This document shows positions 35,581 to 47,493 of a stretch of DNA of 64,000 nucleotides, piece after piece (position 1 is the stretch's first letter; every line of letters begins with the position of its first letter). Made by a program: the position numbers and the translations under genes. Below the pieces are notes generated by a model. That model did not search any database and was not told the origin of the DNA. It saw nothing but the letters and a program-made list of their open reading frames with translations. The DNA lies in NCBI GenBank assembly GCA_013399855.1, contig VXAY01006792.1, positions 62,001 through 126,000 on the forward strand. The letters are read 5' to 3'. The DNA is from Oxyruncus cristatus (taxonomy: Eukaryota > Chordata > Aves > Passeriformes > Cotingidae).

Positions 35581-37319
35581 TAACCAGTGCTGGGGTGCTG
35601 GGGTCTGCCCAGGGATCAAGAGCACAAAAGCAGACTCGGGGCTGAGAGGGGATGGCGGGGCATTTCCTTCCCTACCCCCGCTCCCAGCAGCGTATTTCAT
35701 CCCATGAGAGGGTCTTCTCTATTGAAAGGAAAGAAATAACCCCCTGAGCACCGAGACTTTTCCCGTCTGGTGCCTGGTGGGGCTGGGCTGCATGAGCAGG
35801 GTGTGCTGGGCTCCCTCCTGACACGAAGCCTTCCCGGTCTCCAGACCCGAGCCACGGCTCATTCAGTTATCTCTAGCATCATTGCAGACACCCGGAGGGC
35901 AGCATCCTGGCTGCTTTGAGCTGCTGTGGCAGCCAGCAGCTATTAAAACTTGGCCTAATGCCGGACAGTTGTGGCACCCACCTGCTGTGTGGGTGCTACA
36001 CGGGCTCAAAAGAGACAGATGCTCTTGTGGGGTGAAGGTGACACTGAGAACAACCCCGGGCTGCTCCAAGGCACCGGGGGCCTCTCAGCCATTAGGGTGA
36101 CCTACATGGGCAGGGGGAGGATGGTTTACAGGCAGAGATGGTCTGCAGGGTGTGGACACCCATGCAAGGGCTGGAGGGGAACCTGACTCTCATCAACTAG
36201 TTCCAGAGAGGCAGAGAAGCTGTGGTGTTGGGCTGAGCTATGGCACCACAATAGAGGGAAAAAGGAAGAGGCCACATAAGCACATCCCATTGCAGAAAAG
36301 CTGAAGTTTGACAGATCTGTCCAGACAGAGCAAGTTTGCCCAGCGCAGTGCTTACCCTCAGTGCTCAATAAACAACAATAAAACAATGTAGATGTTTTCT
36401 GCATAAGGTAATAGAGTATAGGTCTCCCGAGTCAAATCTGGAAGCAGTTTAACAAGGCTCCTTGGAGAAGTGGCTCTGTGTTGCTCTCTGTTTGCAGAGC
36501 ACCATGGTGCTATTCACATGATTTTTAATGCAATAAAATTACACAATAATGCAATACAATAATAATAAATTAGAACAGAGACGGTTCTCAGCCATACCAA
36601 ATGAGGAAACACAAGGTTTCACTCTTGCAATCCCAACTCATTCCATAACCCTAAGCAAATTGCTAGATTTTTAAAAGCAGCCTTGCTAACATTTTTTTTT
36701 TCTTTCAGTGTGCCTTTTTAGGGCACTCTGGAATCACAGTTCTCTTCAGGAAAACAGCATCTTAGCATCCCTGTGCTTTGCTTCCCTCGTTAGTGGATAC
36801 TGCAGAGGGAATTATAACTCTACCAATGCACATGAGGGAATCAGACACTATGTTGAAAAATGTAATAATTAATTGGGGCTTTGCAATTAAATTTCCCGAG
36901 GTCCAGGAAGGACCTCTCTGCAGGAAATAGCTGCCATCTCTGTCCTGGGAGACAAGGTAGGAAATGTGAGTTCCTGGGAGCCCAAAGCTGGTGAGGATCT
37001 GGCAAAACATACTTGCAACCCAGCTACAGGGCAGCCAGCAGCCCTTGGAGCAGCCGTGTCCTCCATGTCCCAGGGAGTTACAGCTCTTTGCTCTTCCTGC
37101 TCCGTCTCTGCCAGCAGCGGGAACTCCTCGCTGCCATTCCCTGGAGCGGTGGGGAACCTGTCAGCTCACAGTCCTCACAGGGTACCACAGCCTTCACATC
37201 CAGAGACAAGCTCCCCCTCCCTCCCTCCTCTCCCACTAGCTAAAATGTCTTTATCTCAAGGAAAAGTAGTTTAGCACATCGGCAGTCATGTTCAAATTCC
37301 AAGGCTAAGCACGCAGCCC
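35581..37319. other. Non-coding DNA, GC-rich shoulder then AT-rich
   Basis: 35581-36110 keeps scattered CpG. 36520-36680 is AT-rich with AATAAT/TAATAA words. No gene recognised; open frames up to about 100 codons look like chance. Confidence 0.5.
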
Positions 37320-37334
37320 GGGGGGGGGGGGGCN
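37320..37334. repeat. G13 homopolymer followed by C and a single N
   Basis: Thirteen G (37320-37332), C, then N at 37334. As at 17777, an ambiguous base next to a homopolymer points to a length or base-call problem. Confidence 0.95.
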
Positions 37335-37548
37335 AGACAACTCCAGGGTGATTACACAGCTGCTGATCTAATGAGTACATTATTCCAAGTAAAGCATGTC
37401 CGTAAGTTAAACTGAACGTTTTCTCTCCATCTGCCTTGTTCGGGTACTGTGTTAGTAGTCTGTTTTGGTTCAGGTTAGTTTTAATCAAACCACGAGCCTC
37501 TAGGGAAGGAGAAAGGATGAGGTCTTATCCAAAAGGCAAAATGAATGA

Positions 37549-37629
37549 AAACCCATAAAAAGAAAAGAAAGGGAGGAAGAAAAGGGGGGGAAGAAAAAAA
37601 AACGGGGGGGGGGCAAAGAAAAAAAAATC
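37549..37629. repeat. Polypurine tract with G7 and G10 runs
   Basis: A and G only except for a few C. It has GGG at 37571, a G7 run near 37584, an A-run, then a G10 run near 37604-37613 and another A-run. A pyrimidine-rich partner lies at 37771-37829. Confidence 0.9.
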
Positions 37630-37770
37630 AGGTGCTTCTCAAAAACAATCAACCTGATTCACATGCAGCTCAGCAGCTTTTTTGATGGCTCAATTCCAGA
37701 TTTCACAGCTATTCAATAGTTCTCTTGTGTAGCTGATCCTTGTCTTAGAATTCAGCACAACTCAATCCAT

Positions 37771-37829
37771 TTTCCCTTTTCTTTCTATAAACACCCCCCT
37801 CCTCCTCTTCCCCTCCCTTCATTTTCTTG
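37771..37829. repeat. Polypyrimidine tract facing 37549-37629
   Basis: TTTCCCTTTTCTTTCTATAA, ACACCCCCCTCCTCCTCTTC and CCCTCCCTTCATTTTCTTGA. Together with the purine tract 150 bases upstream it forms a loose purine/pyrimidine inverted pair. Confidence 0.8.
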
Positions 37830-39160
37830 ATTTACATCTCTAGGGAGATGGGAATGTGAGGGAGAAGCTTGTAGCCTTCCTTCCTGGGGGGCCTTGAACT
37901 GGTGTCCCCTGTCTCAGGTTCCCATTGTCCATGCAGCACAAGCCGCAGCCCCTCTGCACTCCAGCCCTACTCAATTGGAATTTAAATGCTTCATGATTGT
38001 TGTCTCACAGAATAGAAAAGTGCTGCATTAAAGAGTAAATTACAGCAGACAAGTAACTGCCTTGGGAAGGAGTGTGAAAGGAGAGATGAGACCAGCACAA
38101 TGCCCGTTTGCAAAAGAGGGTTTTTCCAAAGATGAAACAATCTTCCTGGGACACTCTCCTGAGGATAAATATAACGTGGACAGTGCAGATATGGGGCTTT
38201 GTCTCTGAGAAGTGCAACGTGCTCAGTCTTGGACACAAATATGAATTTGTCCTGGAGTCAAGAGCATAGCTGGATCTAGGCTTGACGTCTGGTTTCTTGC
38301 CGGGGCTCAATCCAGGCAGTTTAGCTGTGATCCAAAGCACTAAGCAACTTGCAATGAAATGAATATACAAGGTTTACTCATCTCCTTGCTTTTACTGCTT
38401 TCTAAGCATAGGCAGAGTTTTTGAATTCACTTGTGGTATCTCCCACTGATGCTGAGACCACCACAGAGAACATCATCCTCTCCTTAGCCGCTCTGTGGTG
38501 ACGACCATTCGTTGTCTGAACACTCTAGTTGTGTCACTGGCACCCTGCCTCCCTTCCCTGTGTGGTGAACTGTAAAAAAGCAGAATGAAAATTAAGCCCC
38601 CAAGATGTCTCAGTACTTCTAGAGATGCTTCTCTACACTTTTATATGCTTTTATATGCTCTAGGTCCAAACCCGTGTTTCTCCACTCAGAACGGACCCAC
38701 ATGCAAAGCTCAAATGTCCTCTGAGAATAGGCTTTGCTCCCCTTTGTTCCTCCTGTGTAGCATTGGATATGTCTCGTGTTGGGACAAAATTAAATAAGGC
38801 ACCTTCTGCAATAGCAGGGCCAGGTATCTGCACCAGACCTATTTCTGCTTAGTCCGGCCTCCGTGTTAGTCACCACTGGGCCATCCACAGCAGATCCTGA
38901 GGTACCTTTTCAGGTGAGATCTCTGTGAGACCGACATGCTGAGCTGACTCAACATGGAGCTGGCTATACCCTTAGCAAAGAATTATTTTCTCGCCTGAAG
39001 GTCAAAACATGCTCTGATTGTGGAAAGCACACTGTGGCTGCTTATGACTTACAGGGACTCTTAAGAGCTACGCTGCTGATCCGTGTAAGATGGGGTTTGT
39101 CCAGCAGGAGAGGAAGAAAAGGAAGGCTTTGACGCTTGAGGAAAACACAGGAAACTGTTA
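37830..39160. other. Unique non-coding DNA with one exon-like segment
   Basis: No gene recognised. A splice-like pair brackets 38853-38913 on plus (listed separately). Open frames reach 121 codons on minus without a recognised domain. Confidence 0.5.
38853..38913 (+). other. Exon-like segment, weak candidate
   Basis: Acceptor CCTATTTCTGCTTAG, 61 bases, then a CAG|GTGAGA donor. After the first base, one frame is open for 20 codons (PASVLVTTGPSTADPEVPFQ); the other two frames have stops. The peptide is unremarkable and unknown. The pyrimidine tract is short. Confidence 0.15.
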
Positions 39161-39231
39161 AAATTATGATTAGTGTTCATCCAGAGCTAATGAAATTATG
39201 ATTAGTGTTCATACACACACACAGAGGCACA
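39161..39231. repeat. Spaced 20-bp direct repeat plus CA tract
   Basis: AAATTATGATTAGTGTTCAT occurs at 39161-39180 and again, identical, at 39193-39212. The second copy runs into ACACACACACAGAGGCACA. The 22-base word formed there (39211-39232) recurs exactly at 39637-39658. Confidence 0.95.
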
Positions 39232-39232
39232 T

Positions 39233-41939
39233 AATTAGTCTCAGTTGCTCAGCCACAGTGCCAAGATCAGAACAGAGACCAGTCACACAAAAAGGGAGCA
39301 AACTTCAAGTATTTACCCTTGAGAGATACTGATGGCATCTGTCTCCCTAACATTTTGGTCACCTTTGCAGAGCCTGTCATATTAATAGAAGATTCATGAA
39401 TTAAACCAGCCAGGTGGTATAAAGCATAGGTCACAGAAGCCCTGGGAAAAGCATCAGGAGATGGCATGTTCACTGAGACAAGAGAAGAAAAAAGATCAGG
39501 AGAGTTTCTTTTCCCTTTGCTCAACAGCATATGCCTTTCAAACTGTTCCTTGAAATAAGGTGCCATGGACACATAGGAAAATAATGCAGAAATATGACTG
39601 GAAAATTAAAAAACAAAACAATATGGACAAACACACATACACACACACAGAGGCACATTTTCTATCCCCCTCCAAGATCACGGCCTACGCTTTCCCCCAA
39701 ACTGGCTCCGAGTGGCTCCTGTTTAATTACTCCTCTGGAACCACTGTAGCAAAGGCTGTGCCAACAATTCCTTTTTTTTTTTTTTTTTTATTTGAAACTA
39801 CATGTGAGAAATGCCCCTTGGCTCAGTGTTGACAATTAACCTCTCAGCACTGAAATGTATGTTTTTTTAAGGTTGCTATGTTTTTTATTTGGTGACCAGT
39901 CTGAAATGAGCCTTTTCAAATGGCCTTCACCAGGACTCTTTCACCTTGCCTTTGCATGTTGTGAACCCCAGTGTTGCAATGAAACTGGTTCAAGGAATGA
40001 ACACAGCCTGTTGTTCCCAGTGAGAATATTCTGTATTTCATTTGGAAGTGGGTCCACTTTCAGAGCCCACAGCCAGGTCCTCTGCGAAAGCACATCAGGA
40101 TTTGCTGAAGTCCTATAGAAATGACTTCTAAACTCAACTCTACACTTCACATCCAGGCACGGAATAATTTAAAAAAAATGTTTTTTTCTAATCAGGTGCT
40201 CTTGGCTTGCCAGGCTCCACACTACGTTGATTCAGGGCCTTGTGGCCCAAACCAAATGCCACTGAAAACAATAGGAAAATTGGGCTTGGGATCAACGCAT
40301 GCACAATGCAAAATACTTTGCTCTGAGGACTTCTGAGGACAGCCAGCATGGTGCCATCAGAGTGCTGGCATCCTGTGGGAGGCCCGCAGCTGGATTGGGG
40401 TGTGCCAGCACCCCTCCATGGCCATGCTGAGGACCTGCTCCTCTGTCCAGCAGCACGTGGAGCTCTGGTGAGGGGCCACAGGAGAGGAATGTCCTCCAAG
40501 TCAAGAAGACGTGGATCATGAGAGGAACCAGCCAGGACAATGTCTAGGGACACAGCAGATAAGCCCTGCTCTTATTCTCTTCAGGCATTTCCTCTTGGCC
40601 TCTGCCAGAGACAATAAAGCAGCTTTTGGGCTCACCCTGCATGGCTGCTCATGTACATGGATGCTGTGGCCATATCCTTTGAGTAGGTGAGACCTGGCTG
40701 TGGTCCATGAGGGGACAGCTGACAGTGTGCAGAGCCAGGACAGAGAGGAAACAGTGGCAAGGTTACAGGCATCAAGATCCCTCTTCCCCACATGGCACAA
40801 GGGCCAAACTCCTCTAGTAGCAGAGCCTCCAGCCCCCATGCACCCCGTTTCCTTGCTTGCTGCATGCAAGTGGTCCCTAAACTTCCTTCTCTACCATAAA
40901 AGATGCCATCTCCTCCCAGGTGTGCCCTGCCTTCTGCACTGACCCAGTTGCTCCAGTTCTGTAGGACTTTGCCTTCTAAGGGCAAGCAATTAGCACAGGT
41001 GCCAATTAAACTCACCACTGCCTCCAGATCCCCACTAGCACTGAGAGCATGGGCAAAGAGCAGCCACATCTTCAGTGGCGTTTGCCTCTCCCTTGCAGGC
41101 AAATGCAAACACCAGGCTCCCAAGCACCAGCCCTCACTTTGAATCTGTCTGCTTTGCCTGCTTGTCTTCCAGCTCTTTAGCATGTCTTGAATGTGGCTTA
41201 TTGTCTGCTAATAAAGAAAAGAGCATTGCTCTCCAGCAATGGCAAGATCCCAGATTTCGTGCCCTGCTGCAGAGCCAACTCCAGCCAGGGAAAGCAGCTA
41301 TCACTGGAGTTTTTAAATAAACCAGCACTCTCCCAAAAAACCCTCCTGTTATATAATGCTCTCCTTCCTCTCCTTTTAATGAAAACAACCAAGTAACTGT
41401 CTATTTTTACTATGGTAGGGACAGATCCAGCAGCCCGAACTTGTAACATGCCCGTCTGGAAATCAGTGGGAGCTCTGCTTGCACGGGAAAGCACTGCAGG
41501 ACCACGATCAGGAGTGACTAACACAAAATAGTCCTCCCCACTTCGGTCTGAGAGAGGCCAGAAAAACATGGGCCACAGACTAGTGCACATTTTGCAAGTG
41601 ACATTTGGTGTTAGCCAAAATATACATCAATACGAAGGAGGCATGTGGTAGAAGGCACATTCCTTTACCACTCTATTACTGTAATATCCCAGTGCCTCCA
41701 CATTAATTTGTTCCCAGGAAATTCCATCATCACTATTTCAAGCCTGTGGCTGTTCAAGACACTTAGGATGATGGGAAATTACCCTACTCAGGAAAATGGA
41801 ATAATAAAAACAATGATTAAATTTGCCTTTATCCTTAGTCTGCATACTATTATCAATCTCTGGCAAAATATTTTTCAGTATAGAAAGATTCCAATTGTCT
41901 TCTTAATAAACTGTGAAAAATTGGCCAGAAGGGAGGGTT
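39233..41939. other. Non-coding DNA, T18 run and long chance open frame
   Basis: T18 at 39772-39789. The longest open frame of the window (183 codons, minus, 40632-41183) lies here in a GC-richer patch. It has no recognised domain, no signal peptide, and tryptophan/cysteine-rich composition typical of shadow frames. No gene called. Confidence 0.5.
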
Positions 41940-41992
41940 GTTTTTTGGTGTTTTTTTTTGTTGTTGTTGTTGTTGTTTGGTTTTTTTTTTTT
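41940..41992. repeat. T-rich tract with GTT microsatellite
   Basis: TTTTTTTGGTG, a T9 run, about six GTT units (41960-41976), TGG and a T12 run. Low complexity only. Confidence 0.95.
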
Positions 41993-44443
41993 ACAAAGCC
42001 ACAAATAAGAGTAATACTGCCCCCAAAGAAATTCCCACAATAAAATATTTAGAAAAAAGTTTATTAAAAGGGATACTCTGCTCCAGAAGAGTGGGAACAC
42101 TGCCAGAGCAAATCAGACACGGCTGTGCTAGGCCAGTGCTCGGGGCATCTGGCCATTGGGTCCAACAGCAACCAGCATTGACTGCTCCTAAAAAAAGAAA
42201 TTGTGGACTGACCTGCTGTGGAAAAAATGTCCTTCTCAGCTTGGTAATTAGGTCTTCTTAAGCCTGAAGGATTGTGTCTCTTCCAAAATGTGTTGTTCAT
42301 CCAGACCTTACTGCTCCAGCAGTTATGGATGAAAACAGTCATGGATGACAACAGTCATGTCCAAGATACCCACAAACCTGCATAAATAGACTTAAATTTA
42401 ACAATACATAAATCTCACTGTCAGTGATTTTATATGGCAGCAATTTCACAGTTGAATAAATATCTCATTCCATAATACCTTTTTTGATTACAAATGAAGC
42501 TACTTAGAAAAATAAGTGAGTACTGCAGCCCTGTGCTGTCATCCTGTCTCAGCATGTGTCTTGAGCATCCTCCCATCCCACCCATGTCTCACTCACCTGC
42601 TGGGAAGATGTGTAATGGAGATTACCAGAGAGCCTGTTCTCACATTCCCTGTCTCAAGCGTGCTTATCTTTCATTTTTTAAAAGCGTGGCTATTTTTACA
42701 TGCAAAAATAGAGCTGAAAACCTGTTCTGCCTTTGCCAGCTGACAAGTGACCCTTTATGGGCTCTATTACTGATGCATTTGCCACGGTCTTGCCTTCTCA
42801 GAGAGCATCATGGACCCAGGAGACGGCTCTGAATGAAGGTGCCTGATGTGTTCTGTGCTGCTGATCACTGTGCAAAGAAAACCTTCTCGCACACCCTGGG
42901 AGGCTGAGGATGAGTACAGGAGTACAAGGTTTGCGAGTCAGTTGCATCTTTTCTCCATCTAGGATTTGTGTGTGTATCAGCATGTTAATACAAACCCTGA
43001 AAGGAGCAGTTGATGGCTGGGAAGTGAGTAGTTAGACACTAAGAGCTTCTAAATAAGATTGTACATATAAAACTGCTCAGTGAGTGTTTCTTTGGTTTTT
43101 GCTTTGTGCCTGGAGGGTGCTGTGTATGTTGGATTTCCAAAACTTCCACTGTCCTGTTCTCTACTGTTGAGATGCTCCTCCTCCGCTATATTGATGTTTG
43201 GGAAAACAGCAGAGCAGCAGGAGAAAGGGATTTATGAAGGGAATGTTAAATAATTCTGAAATGCAGAGCATTGGCTTACTACCATACTGCCAGCCAATAT
43301 GGTCCAAGAAGTTATCTGCTCATTACTGGCATTGAGATGACTGTGGTTACATCTGTAATTAAGGTGTTCTGAATAGCTGCTTTTCTAGCGTGGCCACAGA
43401 TCTAAAAACTCAGAACAGAAAATATCAGTTGGATTTGTCCTGAAACAGAACTGTCTTTGTAGTTTTCAGATTGAAATGAAACACTTGAAAAAAAATTCAT
43501 TCAAAGCCAAGTCAAACTGATTCAAAATCTGACCCCAAACTAAATGTTAATTTCCTAACATCATATTTAGCCTTTAAAGTAAGGGAAAAACAGGTATATC
43601 CATCTGAATCACATTTTTCAAACGAGACATTTTACTTTAAGCATATCTGGACAACTATTTTTTAATTTTCTTTCTCCCAGCCAAGCTATTCAGCCAAGCT
43701 ATTCATTGACTCTCAACACACTGTGTTGACCTGAAGTTGCACACTGGGTCACCTAATCCAGCTTGTAACACTTCTCTGCCCTCCTAACAAATTTCTTTGT
43801 TTAGCCATGTACAACCTTCCCTCTCTCATCCAGTGGTGTGTGAAGGATGGGCAGCATTCCCGCCTGGGAAACGCTGTAAAATGGAGAAGTAAAATAGCAC
43901 TGTGAACATGACATCTTTATGATTTAAGTCAAACGCTGCTGAATGTTGTGGGAGTCTTTCAGCTGATTTTGGTGCACTCTACATCAGGCTATTATTTTGG
44001 TGGTTGCGCCTTTGCTTTGCAAATAAACATGATGGAAACAGGGTGAGTCTCTCTGGCTCCTGCAAACACACCTCCATGCAAACCCTGCTCTCTATCACAA
44101 TGGTTCAGACCTTTGATTTGTTTATTTTTTACATGGCTCCTCTGTACCTGCCTTTTCCCCCTTCTTAGCAGTCAATGCTTGAACAGAGGCTACAGGAACC
44201 ATCAGTAGCAGATCCAGCCTCCCAGGTAGTGGGTTCCCACCTTGCCCAGCCACAGCCACAGCCACAGGTACAAACCTCCTCTCAGGCTCAGGCGAGACAA
44301 GAGAGCGTTGCAGGTACCCCATGTTTTACATGGTAGAGCCTTCCTGGGCTCAGACCATGCTTTTGACACCTCTTGTGCTCATATTTTACCTTGGTGCATC
44401 GGTGTCCTCATTAAACCTCCAGTATTGCCACAGGTGCACAGCT
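41993..44443. other. Unique non-coding DNA with short tandem duplications
   Basis: It contains a 16-bp near-perfect tandem duplication at 42325-42356 (ATGGATGAAAACAGTC, one A/C mismatch) and a 13-bp perfect one at 43678-43703 (CAGCCAAGCTATT). CCACAG-type hexamers lie at 44246-44266. No gene recognised. Confidence 0.55.
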
Positions 44444-44512
44444 CAAGAGGAAACGGGTGCAGAGGTTACATGACTTGTCCGGGCTGATGAAGGAAGTTGC
44501 AATCAGACACGT
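44444..44512 (-). mobile_element. MIR SINE fossil fragment, reversed
   Basis: AAGAGGAAACGGGTGCAGAG, GTTACATGACTTGTCCGGGC and TGATGAAGGAAGTTGCAATC follow the reverse MIR line GAGGAAACTGAGGCACAGAG, GTTAAGTGACTTGCCCAAGG. About 70 bases are recognisable. Confidence 0.6.
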
Positions 44513-46870
44513 GAATAATTGAGGCCAGCTTTCCTATCAGTTTTTTATCACAAGCCCTGAACAAAGACAAGCCAGCCATAAGGTGGGACTGAGTTATTGT
44601 CATTGTACAAGGTACATTTGCTTGTGAGTTACTGCCACATTTCCACTGCAAATTTCAACACCTGAAGAAAAAAAAACCCACAAGCACAGAGCAGTGAGTT
44701 TAGATGCACATTCTTGCTTAATACTTCTTTCCATTGAACTATCACCAAATCCACTCTGTTCAGCACCATCAAATCATTATTTCAAGTCCCATATTACTTT
44801 TCCATTTCATTTTTTTATCCTTCTTCCTGTCTTCTGATTTATTATCTTTAACCTTTGCAGGCTTTTTCTGCTTAACTTAGAATATTGTATGCCCTAAATC
44901 TGAGGATTATAAAATGATTGGAAGTGATTTAAGAATCTGACTCATTTGATGGGGTAGAAAATTGTGTCTTTTCTTTCTCTCCACATCAGGGGACACGCTG
45001 CTGGAGGCAGACACTGAGAGGAGACCCATGTTTTAGGCAGGCCAGGGCCTCTGCTCTGCACAGCAAATACATTAATAACCACACAAGCAACCCTGCTCTG
45101 CATAATGAACATGTGGAAGCACTTTTACTACTTCGATAGGATCTTTGAGCCAAAGAAGAAGTTGTCTGATTTGTCAGCATCTGGGAGGCAGTTCCATTGA
45201 GACATGAGTGCATTAGTCCTAGCTGTATCCAGCCTTATTAAAGACTTATGTTTTAAGTCTGCCTGTAATAAAAACCTGCTTTGGAAGGAGTTGTACTTCC
45301 TTACCTTACACAAGTCACCTATTTTTAAAGGAGAGTTAGTAGCATTTGATAATGAACTGATAAAACACTTCAAGCTCTTAATTCACCTGCATATTTTTCA
45401 TTGATGCGTATGAGCTCACCTGAATTTTCTAAAAACCAAACAGCTGTAGTCTCTGTCAGGAAGACCAAGTGGAAGTCACTGGCAAACTGTGGTGTGACCT
45501 CAGCACAGAGGCAGAGGTGAGAGACCAGCAGTGTTCCCTGAAGCAGGCCATATGATGGATGCTCTTCTGAGGGGAAAGAAGCCTGGAAGTTAGCTGATAT
45601 CCAAGACCCAGAGGGCTTTACCGATAAGGTGCTTCGGGTATCTGACTGCCAGGCTTTGCCCAGCATCATTTGAAGTCCATGAGCTATAGCTGGGGGCAGA
45701 AACACTGTGCAGTGGAGTGTGAAGATATCTCTGATCCCGAGGTAGCTTTATAACTGGTATGTAGAACCCCATATTTAAATGTAGCTGCACTGATTTATAT
45801 TTACTAGAAATCCAGTTTGAGACTCCAGTGGAAGCCAGGCCTGATACACATCGGTTTTGCTAAGAGTTATTATTCCTCTGACACAGCTTGCTGCCTGGAT
45901 TTAGTTCCTCCCAAAACTCACATGTTCTTGATTTGTATTCCATGGCCAACCTGGTCTCAATCACTCAAGGCCAAAAACAAGATTAGAAAGATTGACATCT
46001 GCTAATGGTTGCCTGGTAGTTTTTCTGGGGTGCTTTATCAACTCTGTCACAAGCAATAACAGAAAGGAGAAGAATCCTAAAGGTCTTGGAGATCCTGTGA
46101 ACCTAATTCCTCTCTGCTGATTGCTGCAGCCATTTCCCCATGCGTCGATCACCTCCTCTGTGCCAAGGGCTGGTCTCTGAGTCCACTTTCCCCTCCTCAC
46201 TCTTGAGCAGCTCCTGAGAGCCTGGAAGCTGCTGGAGCTCCAGTTCAGAGGCTGTTGATTAATGGCAGTTTCTCCGCCAAGTGCGCGCCATTCACATTCA
46301 AATATTGCATCGCTCCTCAGCACTCAAGAGACACGGGCTGAGGGGAACACTGAGGACCCTTGTGGCAGTGTCTGCTGGAGTCTTGTTTGTGTAAAGTTTG
46401 CCAACAACAGCCCTCATGAGGACTACCAAGTGTTTTTTTCATCTGGGGATTAGTTTGGAGATTCAGCTGGGAAAACCGACCTCTCTCCCCTCCCCCATGT
46501 GATGCCCCTTGAGTCTTGGAGACTTCTCAGGTATTTTGCACGGTGTAAGTAGATACTCTTTCCCAATTTGTTGGGTTTGTTGAAATGTGCTTGGCAGGAC
46601 AGCAGAGCTAGTTTTCTTTGCTCAGAGAGAGATGCTCTGCACGGTAGGAGCTCAGCCAAAGCAGATGGACAGGAACTGAATGCCAATGTCAAGGCATGAG
46701 CCTGGAAGAAGAGATTTGGCTGCTAAGAGGATTTTGGCATCAATTAAAAGGAGTACAAGGGGAAATACCACTCAGGAAGCCTCAAATATATGTTTTCTTT
46801 AGAGGTCTTCACTTCTTTCCTCCCTTTCTCAGCCTTGGCTTTAGCCTTCTCTGCCCAGTCAGGGGTTTAG
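44513..46870. other. Unique non-coding DNA, no gene seen
   Basis: AT-rich to about 45400, balanced afterwards. Open frames of 111-120 codons on minus carry no recognised domain. Confidence 0.5.
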
Positions 46871-46871
46871 G

Positions 46872-46943
46872 TTTTCAGAAGAGATGTCCTGCCTTCTGAG
46901 GACTTTTGGATTTTCAGAAGAGATGTCCTGCATTCTGAGGACT
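46872..46943. repeat. 33-bp near-perfect direct repeat, period 39
   Basis: TTTTCAGAAGAGATGTCCTG plus CCTTCTGAGGACT occurs at 46872-46904 and again at 46911-46943 with a single C/A mismatch. Two copies only. Confidence 0.95.
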
Positions 46944-47112
46944 TCTGTAGATTTCCAGATTACAGGGGTTAAAGGTTTAGTTCAATACCAAATGCAAGCA
47001 GAAGTGGATATCTGGGGGATATTTTTGTGGCCTGGGCCTCTCTCAGGGGGCATCACCACCAGAAGGAGGTCCTAGAGAAGTCACAGGACACATGAAGTTA
47101 GACCATGACCCT

Positions 47113-47161
47113 TGACCAATGGGACTAGGCATTAAAAGGTGCCTAGAGACCATAAAATAAA
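47113..47161 (+). promoter_or_regulatory. LTR-like promoter and poly(A) signal arrangement
   Basis: TTGACCAATGGG (CCAAT at 47116-47120), an ATTAAAAGG TATA-like word (47131-47139) and AATAAA (47156-47161) follow in the order and spacing seen in many retroviral LTRs. I could not find matching TG...CA ends or a target-site duplication, and the family is not recognised. It may be a decayed solo LTR or a chance arrangement. Confidence 0.2.
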
Positions 47162-47440
47162 GCAACAGAAAAGGATAGGCAGGTTGAGGGGGTGCTGCCT
47201 TTCTCGGGTTGGGGGGCATGGGGTAGGGACCTCCCTCCCAGTGTCATCACCAAGCTTTTGTCCCAGGGAGGCACAGAGCAGCTCGCTGTGGCTGACCTAT
47301 ACAACCCACAACTGAACAAAGGCTGCTCTCTTTCCAGCTCCTTCTGTTTGTGACACTTAAATCAGAGAAGCAAAAATGAGCCTCCATCTTTCATGATAAA
47401 AGGGATATCACCTTTCACTGTTTTTTCCTCCTATTGTCAG

Positions 47441-47493
47441 AAATCAGGTCAAGGGGCTGGGTTAAACAATTCCTGCCCAGCCTTCCATCCAAG
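47441..47493 (+). other. Exon-like segment with strong splice sites
   Basis: A long pyrimidine-rich acceptor (CACTGTTTTTTCCTCC, then TATTGTCAG) is followed by 53 bases and an AAG|GTAAGT donor that matches the consensus fully. Two frames are open and one is closed. The length is not a multiple of three, so as a coding exon it would shift frame; a non-coding or untranslated exon is as likely. It lies about 280 bases after the LTR-like block. Confidence 0.25.

Noticed and set aside
40632..41183. 183-codon minus-strand open frame, the longest in the window
   Set aside because: No recognised domain, tryptophan/cysteine-rich shadow-like composition, no splice support, and length close to chance expectation in a GC-richer patch.
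42070..42235. Possible old CR1 fragment (GGCATCTGGCCATTGGGTCC)
   Set aside because: Phrase order does not hold beyond isolated words.
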